A stretch of DNA of 64,000 bases. It comes from Prevotella sp. GTDB lineage: Bacteria; Bacteroidota; Bacteroidia; Bacteroidales; Bacteroidaceae. The position numbers were made by a program, and so were the translations under genes. Positions 58,405 through 64,000 of this stretch are shown in pieces. The stretch lies in contig JAFVGZ010000014.1 of the NCBI GenBank assembly GCA_017478025.1, positions 1-64,000 of the forward strand, in the 5' to 3' direction. The notes under the pieces were generated by a model. That model saw nothing but the letters and a program-made list of their open reading frames with translations. It did no database searches and was not told the origin of the DNA. The stretch's first letter is position 1. Every line of letters starts with the position of its first letter.

Positions 58405-59877
58405 ATGGAAAAAAGTCAAGTTTTCAATCGACTGTTTGTGGGAGGGGATTTGTCTGGTATCCAGCGATTCCTTTATAACATCTCGTCAAAGAAGGCTGCC
58501 GTCAGTCTGAAGGGCCGTTCCTACTATCTCCGTCAACTGATGGAGAATGTCTGTGATGACATCAAGCAGGCCGCAGAAGCGAATGGAGCCAAAACTACAA
58601 AGGTCATCTACAGTTCTGGTGGCAAGTTCTACCTATTGACGGATAATACTCCCCAGATTGTGCAGGCTGTCGAATCATGTGCCATGCAAGCAAAACAAAA
58701 GCTTTGGGAAGAGCACAAAGGACAGTTGGGGCTGAGCATCAGCCATGTGGCTTTCAACGAGAATCCTGATGGCACTGTAGATTGTCAGGATGCACCCAGA
58801 CAGAAGCCTGGCTATCTCTGGAAATTGGTGAATGCTGATTTCGCACATCAAAAAAGTCAGAAGTTCAAAGAGCTTCTCACTGAAAGTTATCAAAACTTCT
58901 TTGAGCCAATACCTGTTGGTGGCAAACCCAAGGTATGTGCCATAACAGGTGTAGAATCACCTGATTGTGTCAAAATGTCGGCAGACGGAAAAGATGATGA
59001 GATGTACGTACTTCCATCTGTTCGGCAGCAGATACAGTTAGGTGAGGAACTTCGTCGGCAAGAAGGATTTAAGACCTTTGAAGAATACGCAGAAGATACA
59101 AACTTAGGCATTCTCCGTATGGACGTTGATGGTTTAGGAAAACGTTTCATCACAGGCTTCGATAGCTTCAGTCAGTACAAGGCCTTCTCCGAGCGACTGG
59201 TTGAATTCTTTGAAGATGAAACAAAAAAGATACAGCGTGAACCTGCCTTCAAACCCTATCTGAATATCATCTATGCAGGTGGTGATGACTTGTTTGTCGT
59301 GGGGCGCTGGGATAAAGTGATTGATTTTGCCGAGCGCATCCATCAAGAGACAAATGCCCGCTTCGGAAGTGATGACATTAGCATATCAGGAGGCATTGCT
59401 ATCGTACAGCCCAAGTTCCCGATAGCAAAGGCAGCTGAATTGGCTGGCGAAGCCGAAGATGCAGCCAAGCACTTCCGTGATGGAGAGAAGAACGCCTTCT
59501 GCCTGTTGGGTAAAACGATTTCATGGAATCAAGAGTTTGGCTACGTGAAGAGTTTCAAGCAACAGTTCGTAAGTCTGATAAAAGACTTTGACCTCAGTAA
59601 AGGTATTCTGCATAAGTTGATGCTCTATTCTTCAATTGCCGACCGTAACAAACTACGTCGTAAAGAAGGCAAGACAGAGGACTTCAGCTATATTTGGCAC
59701 ATCAGTTATTACTTGACGCGCTTCATGAAACGCTATGAGGCTAGCACTGCCGTCTGTGATTTCTGTCAATCACTGCGAGACAAAGAGATTGATTATCGCA
59801 ATGGGCGCAAATTGGAACTGATTGCTCTTGCAGCCCGTTGGGCGGAATTAATTTTAAAGGACGAGATTAATAACTAA
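58405..59877 (+). CDS. cas10: Cas10/Csm1 cyclic-oligoadenylate synthase lacking the HD domain
   Basis: A 490-residue Cas10, the large subunit of the type III complex. It begins directly with the first palm-type region (FVGGDLSGIQRFLYNI, residues 11-26), so the N-terminal HD DNase domain usually present (protein length about 750) is missing. The second palm has DVDGLGKRF (240-248) and the catalytic GGDD at 292-295 (YAGGDDLFVVG), so synthesis of cyclic oligoadenylates should be retained. A Zn-type cysteine pair occurs at VCDFCQSL near the C-terminus. Immunity should depend on the CARF effector encoded at 63705. Confidence 0.9.
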   Translation: MEKSQVFNRLFVGGDLSGIQRFLYNISSKKAAVSLKGRSYYLRQLMENVCDDIKQAAEANGAKTTKVIYSSGGKFYLLTDNTPQIVQAVESCAMQAKQKLWEEHKGQLGLSISHVAFNENPDGTVDCQDAPRQKPGYLWKLVNADFAHQKSQKFKELLTESYQNFFEPIPVGGKPKVCAITGVESPDCVKMSADGKDDEMYVLPSVRQQIQLGEELRRQEGFKTFEEYAEDTNLGILRMDVDGLGKRFITGFDSFSQYKAFSERLVEFFEDETKKIQREPAFKPYLNIIYAGGDDLFVVGRWDKVIDFAERIHQETNARFGSDDISISGGIAIVQPKFPIAKAAELAGEAEDAAKHFRDGEKNAFCLLGKTISWNQEFGYVKSFKQQFVSLIKDFDLSKGILHKLMLYSSIADRNKLRRKEGKTEDFSYIWHISYYLTRFMKRYEASTAVCDFCQSLRDKEIDYRNGRKLELIALAARWAELILKDEINN

Positions 59878-59890
59878 AAACATTATAACA

Positions 59891-60307
59891 ATGAGTTGGA
59901 AAAAGAATGATCGAATTCCTAAAGAGGAAATTCAAAACAAAGTAACAGACATTACGGTACAGTTCGCAAAAGGCTTTGGTGACTATCTTGCTGAAAGAGA
60001 GGATAATGCAGAACCTTTGTCAACTAGCCAACTTCGCAAGTTCTTCGGAGAAGTAAAACGCCAACAGATGCTTGGCTACAAAGAAACAGAGTTTGTGATG
60101 CTCAAACCAAAACTTGCATACGCTGTTGGGCGTGCTAAGCAGAATGGTGGTAAATTTAAGGCTTATAAGATAGAGGACTTTTACGATGTTTTAGCAGATG
60201 CTATTGACAAAGTTCAAAGTTGTGTAGATAGACAAAAGGCTTTCAAGAATTTTATTACAGTCTTCGAGGCTATCGTAGCCTATCACAAAGCAGCAGAAAA
60301 GAAATAA
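59891..60307 (+). CDS. csm2: type III-A small subunit Csm2
   Basis: A 138-residue all-helical small subunit that lines the crRNA-target duplex. The N-terminal STSQLRKFFGEVKRQ and 'FVMLKPKLAYAVGRAKQNGG' patterns match Csm2 proteins. Length is normal. It lies 13 bases after cas10 and 22 before csm3, which together define the subtype as III-A. Confidence 0.85.
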   Translation: MSWKKNDRIPKEEIQNKVTDITVQFAKGFGDYLAEREDNAEPLSTSQLRKFFGEVKRQQMLGYKETEFVMLKPKLAYAVGRAKQNGGKFKAYKIEDFYDVLADAIDKVQSCVDRQKAFKNFITVFEAIVAYHKAAEKK

Positions 60308-60329
60308 TAACCCAAAACCGAAAACGACA

Positions 60330-60983
60330 ATGAAACAGTTAGTTAAAAAGATCAAGATAAACACCTCCATCACCCTCATTACAGGTCTCCACATCGGAGG
60401 TAACAGTGAGAATGTTGAGATTGGTGGTATTGATAATCCAGTTATCAAGTTGGCATCAAAGGGTGACGTTCCTTATATTCCAGGAAGTTCATTAAAGGGC
60501 AAAATGCGTTGCTTGTTGGAACAGGCAGCTGGTGCTCCAAAGGTAGGGCTTGATGCAAAGGTTAACAATCTGTTTGGCATCACAGAGAGTAAGGCAAATA
60601 ACACTACTAATCAGCCCTCTAAAATCATAGTCAGGGATGCCATGCTGAGCGATGACTCTAAGAAGATGCTCTTGGATTGCGACAACTTGGATATGCCCTA
60701 TACAGAAAATAAGTTCGAGAATGTTATCGATCGCGTAAAGGGTATTGCCCAGCATCCTCGCCAGACAGAGCGTGTTCCAGCAGGTGCCGAGTTCAATGCG
60801 GAGTTCGTCATCAATATTTGGGATGATGATAAGGAAGAGGAACTGATGGCTCTTTTCGAGAAGGGCATCCGTCTGTTAGAGAACGACTATCTTGGTGGCA
60901 GTGGCTCTCGTGGCTATGGTCAGATTAAGTTCGGAGAGATGAAGAAGACGGAGTTCTCTGATGCAAACAACTGGACAGCATAA
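60330..60983 (+). CDS. csm3: type III-A backbone RNase Csm3
   Basis: A 217-residue RAMP protein that forms the backbone and cuts target RNA every six bases. The catalytic aspartate is Asp35 (IGGIDNPVI), at the position of Asp33 of the Streptococcus thermophilus protein. Other features are TGLHIGGNSENV, 'YIPGSSLKGKMRCLLEQ' and the glycine-rich loop LGGSGSRGYGQIKF near the C-terminus. Length is normal. Target RNA cleavage should therefore be intact. Confidence 0.95.
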   Translation: MKQLVKKIKINTSITLITGLHIGGNSENVEIGGIDNPVIKLASKGDVPYIPGSSLKGKMRCLLEQAAGAPKVGLDAKVNNLFGITESKANNTTNQPSKIIVRDAMLSDDSKKMLLDCDNLDMPYTENKFENVIDRVKGIAQHPRQTERVPAGAEFNAEFVINIWDDDKEEELMALFEKGIRLLENDYLGGSGSRGYGQIKFGEMKKTEFSDANNWTA

Positions 60984-60994
60984 AGCAGGTAACT

Positions 60995-62011
60995 ATGGCA
61001 ACATTTAAAATCTATAAGTTGCACTTCACGGCTCCCCTCCATATCAGCGACCAGCATGAGGATTTGGGCAACAGTCAGAGAACTATCCAGTCTGATACAC
61101 TCTATGCTGCCCTTATGTCGTGCCTGGCAAAGAGTGGAGAGAGTCTGCCTGAGGATGGTGACCTTGGATTCACTGTGAGCAGTCTGTTCCCTTATTTCCA
61201 AAAGGATGTGGATAGCACGCCCGTCTATTTCCTGCCCATCCCAATGCAAGCCAGACAAGCGAATCTTCCGGATGCTTCAATGGCCAAGAAAGTGAAAAAG
61301 GTGCAGTGGATAGACAGTGCTCTTTATTCCTCAGTCTTGTCTGGTGACTCTTTGTTTGATGGAACAGACAAATACATCCCTTATATCCAGGAAGGCTATC
61401 TGTCAGCCTGCGAATTACCAGAAGATGTCAATGGCTCAAAAGAGTTTGTAAGGTCTGAGGTATCACAGCGCGTTACGCTGGACAGCAGAACAGGAGAAGA
61501 AGATGCCAACCCCTTTTATGTCGACAAGATACTCTTCCGTCATCATGCTGGGTTCTACTTCATGGCAGAAGGAGATACCGCGCTATTAGAAAAAGCATTG
61601 CAACTTCTTTCTATGGAGGGCATCGGCACCGACAGAAATGTAGGATATGGATTCTTCGAGTATGTGGCTGATACACTTTCGATAGATTTGCCTGAAAATG
61701 CTAATTATCAGCTGTCGCTTTCTCTCTTCATTCCAGAGTCAAGTGAGCAGTTGAAGGCATTGATGAACTCTGAACGGGTCGCTTACGACTTTGTGCGTCG
61801 CGGTGGTTGGATTACCACATATCCCTACACGACGCTACGAAAGAATGCCATATATGGTTTCCTGCCTGGTTCCGTATTCTGTAAGGACGCAAATACCGCA
61901 GCCACTGTTATTGGCAAGATTGCGGATTTGAAGCCAGAGGCCGACTTGGGCATTTCGCACCATATATGGCGGAATGGCAAGGCAATTATGCTACCTATAA
62001 ATCTAAAATGA
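60995..62011 (+). CDS. csm4: type III-A RAMP subunit Csm4
   Basis: A 338-residue RAMP protein that binds the 5' handle of crRNA and Cas10. The N-terminal KIYKLHFTAPLHISDQHEDL, 'QSDTLYAALMSCLAKSGE' and the C-terminal 'GIGTDRNVGYGFFEYV' glycine-rich loop match Csm4. The stop codon overlaps the csm5 start (ATGA, 62008-62011). Length is slightly above the family average. Confidence 0.88.
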   Translation: MATFKIYKLHFTAPLHISDQHEDLGNSQRTIQSDTLYAALMSCLAKSGESLPEDGDLGFTVSSLFPYFQKDVDSTPVYFLPIPMQARQANLPDASMAKKVKKVQWIDSALYSSVLSGDSLFDGTDKYIPYIQEGYLSACELPEDVNGSKEFVRSEVSQRVTLDSRTGEEDANPFYVDKILFRHHAGFYFMAEGDTALLEKALQLLSMEGIGTDRNVGYGFFEYVADTLSIDLPENANYQLSLSLFIPESSEQLKALMNSERVAYDFVRRGGWITTYPYTTLRKNAIYGFLPGSVFCKDANTAATVIGKIADLKPEADLGISHHIWRNGKAIMLPINLK

Positions 62012-63702
62012 CAATGGAAGATAGAAGATATCCCATAGAGTTAGAAGTCATCACCCCGCTCTCTGTCGGTGCAGGCAATGATAATGAATGGGTGAAGGGC
62101 CTTGATTTTGTGCAGAAAGATGGCAAGGTCTATGTCATTGACATGCAGAAAGTGTCTGCTGCTGGTTTAGACGTGGGAACACTTACTGCCTTGTTTCTGA
62201 AATCGGACGACAAAGGTATCAGCCAACTTCTTGGCAATAAAATTGGCGAGCTGTCGCGCTATGTCTTTGATTTGCCAGCGAAGACAGATAATAACATCAA
62301 GACATTTCTGCGTACCCAGTTTTACGACAAACCTTTAGTGGCAGGAAGTTCCATCAAAGGGTCTATACGTTCTGCGCTTTTCAACTATCTGCGGACTGAC
62401 GAACATAAGAATGAAGATGTCTTTGGCACTATGAAGGACGGAACAGACTTTATGCGTTTCGTTCGCATTAGCGATGTGGAAATGCCAACGACTGTACTTG
62501 TCAATACCAAGTTGTTCAATCTTCAAAAAGGCGGTGATGAATGGTTTGGTGGATGGAAACACTCTAAGAATAAGACAACTGATGATTACAATTCAGTTGG
62601 CTTTAACACACTCTATGAGTGCGTCGCTCCTGGTAGCAAAGGACTCGGCAATATCTCTCTGGCAACAAATGCCTTTAGTTTGCTGGACAAATATGGTAAA
62701 ACCAAGTTGTCATATTACAGTAAGAAAAAGTCATTACTCAATGAGCCTATCAACCACCTGTTTCAGGTAATCAATGATGTCACTAAAGAATATCTGCAGA
62801 AAGAGTTGGCTTTCTTTCAAAAGTATGATGCGGAAAGGTCTGATGAAGTGTTAACCTGCATAGAGTCACTTCTGTCAAAGATTCCTGCTGATGGTAGCTC
62901 TTGTCTGATGAAGATGTCGGCAGGTGTTGGCTTTCATTCCATTACCGGCGATTGGCAGTATGATGACTATGACAAGACGAAATTATGGACAGAAGGAAGA
63001 CACGCAGGGAAGAAGAAGTATAAATCGAGAAAGATTGCAGACTACAATCATCGTCTTCAACTGATGGGATTTGTGAGGCTTCACGCTTTGAGTCAAGATG
63101 AGGTATCTGAGAGAGAGCAGAAACTTCTGAAAAGTCACTTTGTAAAGCAAAAACAGATGTTAAATGCTGTTAGAAAGTGCGAAGCAGAACAGCAACGGAA
63201 ACATGTAGAAGAACTTGCTCGCCAGCAGGCTGCGGAGCAAGAAAAGAAGAGGCAAGAAGAATATAACAGACTTATTCTTCAGGCTAAGCAGGATAAAGAC
63301 TCTGAACGATGGGATGCGGCTATATCCAATTTGGAGAATGCCGCTGCTCTATATCCTGAAAAGACAGAGGTTATTCAATTGAAGGATGAATGTCAGAATG
63401 CTAAATCCATTGAGGAGTATCGTAGGAGGGAATTGGATGATAATCAAAAGAAATTCAGCCAACCTCTATCAGAGGTGATAAAAGGCAAGACATCTGCCGG
63501 CAACTTAGTAGGAACTACCGTAAAGTGGCTGAAAGGTGATGGACATGCCTTTGGACTGCCTGAACAAGCTGCATTCCTTAATGAGGCCCAAAAACTGAAT
63601 TCTGGTGAGAAGAAAAGACTTAAAAGCAAGCTCTCTGCCTTAGAGGAAATAGCAGGTAAAGGAAGTGTAGATCAGTTGTGTAGAGAATTAGGAATAGTAT
63701 AA
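62008..63702 (+). CDS. csm5: type III-A RAMP subunit Csm5 with extra C-terminal domain
   Basis: A 564-residue Csm5, which caps the crRNA 3' end. The start is chosen from the ATGA overlap with csm4; an upstream in-frame ATG at 61966 lies inside csm4. Residues about 1-370 are the normal Csm5 core (LEVITPLSVGAGNDNEWVKG, 'PLVAGSSIKGSIRSALFNYL', 'SSCLMKMSAGVGFHSITGDW'). The rest, about 195 residues, is not part of usual Csm5: a charged coiled coil (RKHVEELARQQAAEQEKKRQ), a TPR-like helical pair (WDAAISNLENAAALYPEK), and a final helical domain ending in LCRELGIV. It may recruit an accessory factor or effector. Confidence 0.88.
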   Translation: MTMEDRRYPIELEVITPLSVGAGNDNEWVKGLDFVQKDGKVYVIDMQKVSAAGLDVGTLTALFLKSDDKGISQLLGNKIGELSRYVFDLPAKTDNNIKTFLRTQFYDKPLVAGSSIKGSIRSALFNYLRTDEHKNEDVFGTMKDGTDFMRFVRISDVEMPTTVLVNTKLFNLQKGGDEWFGGWKHSKNKTTDDYNSVGFNTLYECVAPGSKGLGNISLATNAFSLLDKYGKTKLSYYSKKKSLLNEPINHLFQVINDVTKEYLQKELAFFQKYDAERSDEVLTCIESLLSKIPADGSSCLMKMSAGVGFHSITGDWQYDDYDKTKLWTEGRHAGKKKYKSRKIADYNHRLQLMGFVRLHALSQDEVSEREQKLLKSHFVKQKQMLNAVRKCEAEQQRKHVEELARQQAAEQEKKRQEEYNRLILQAKQDKDSERWDAAISNLENAAALYPEKTEVIQLKDECQNAKSIEEYRRRELDDNQKKFSQPLSEVIKGKTSAGNLVGTTVKWLKGDGHAFGLPEQAAFLNEAQKLNSGEKKRLKSKLSALEEIAGKGSVDQLCRELGIV

Positions 63703-63704
63703 CT

Positions 63705-64000
63705 ATGGCAAGAAAAGTATTTATTTCCGTGTTGGGCACAGGCTTTTACGATGCCTGTAAGTATGTGAAGGGTGGATTCGTTTCGTCCGAAACGCGATTT
63801 ATCCAGCAGGCTACGCTGGAGTATCTTAAGGTTTGTAACAACTGGACGACGAAAAACGCCAATGGTGAAGTTATTGATCGTATCTATATTCTTCTGACGG
63901 ATGGGGCAAGAGAAAAGAATTGGAACAAGGCAATATCATCACGCACTAATTTTAAGAATGGGCAAGAAGAACCTTATCTGGGTTTAGAGCAGGTGCTGAT
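63705..64000 (+). CDS. CARF-domain type III effector, N-terminal fragment (Csx1/TM1812-like)
   Basis: The frame starts 2 bases after csm5 and is cut by the window end after 98 codons. The N-terminal strand SVLGTGFYDACKY, then 'SSETRFIQQATLEYL' and 'IYILLTDGAREKNW', is the opening of the CARF domain of Csx1/TM1812-type proteins, which bind cyclic oligoadenylate. The effector domain that would be C-terminal (often a HEPN RNase) is outside the window. With an HD-less Cas10, this gene is the likely executor of the response. Confidence 0.82.
   Translation, partial: MARKVFISVLGTGFYDACKYVKGGFVSSETRFIQQATLEYLKVCNNWTTKNANGEVIDRIYILLTDGAREKNWNKAISSRTNFKNGQEEPYLGLEQVL

Overview
The window looks like a chromosome segment of a Bacteroidales bacterium, most likely a gut or rumen Prevotellaceae. 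The evidence is the promoter type (TTTG or TTG, 18 to 21 bases, then TAnnTTTG), the rarity of Shine-Dalgarno sites, several carboxypeptidase-like/outer-membrane beta-barrel proteins served by ECF sigma/FecR-type switches, a TamL-type lipoprotein paired with TamB, a 'smalltalk' micro-protein beside an HU-like protein, and dense short intergenic repeats. No rRNA or tRNA was recognised.

Layout. 0-0.7 kb: end of an HU-like gene, a 63-aa membrane protein and smalltalk, closed by a terminator. 0.75-8.1 kb (minus): a small conserved protein, an FMN reductase, and an ECF sigma / membrane partner / thioredoxin-like protein / outer-membrane barrel unit. 8.3-11.5 kb (minus): a BlaI repressor, a BlaR1/M56 sensor and a lipoprotein resembling the sensor's C-terminus. 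11.7-15 kb: a secreted protein, an inositol monophosphatase-type enzyme and RmuC. 15.1-21 kb: an operon with a divergent nickel CO-dehydrogenase-like protein, a NitT/TauT-type ABC transporter, an ECF S-component-like membrane protein and an FmdE-like protein. 21-26 kb: mutS2 and the membrane pyrophosphatase hppA. 26.8-31.5 kb: a small barrel protein, then an ECF sigma / FecR-like / TonB-type barrel trio. 31.8-36 kb: tatA and tatC followed by two predicted Tat-dependent iron-sulfur proteins. 36-43.6 kb: MgtC-like protein and the tamB-tamL operon. 44-49.7 kb: leuA-leuC-leuD plus a second LeuA/CimA-like gene, but no leuB. 50-53.3 kb: a PL9-like pectate lyase and an AEC carrier. 53.3-54.2 kb: gene-free DNA packed with periodic repeats. 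54.2-64 kb: a tandem-repeat secreted protein, then a defence region: WYL regulator, AlbA_2/ATPase protein, and a type III-A CRISPR-Cas operon (cas6, cas10, csm2-5, start of a CARF effector), cut by the window end with no CRISPR array visible.

Most notable. (1) The CO-dehydrogenase-like protein keeps all B/D-cluster cysteines but has Asp406 where one active-site C-cluster cysteine belongs; it has a histidine-rich N-terminus and sits in an operon with an importer and FmdE, suggesting an undescribed metabolic system. (2) Intergenic DNA holds four arrays with an exact 22-bp period, sharing words but not whole sequences, an element flanked by inverted 11-bp iterons, and many 7-bp-period arrays, some of which run into coding sequence. 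(3) A minimal tatAC locus is joined to its likely substrates, one of which carries its twin-arginine motif in the middle of the protein. (4) The type III-A system has a Cas10 without an HD nuclease and a Csm5 with a large extra C-terminal domain.
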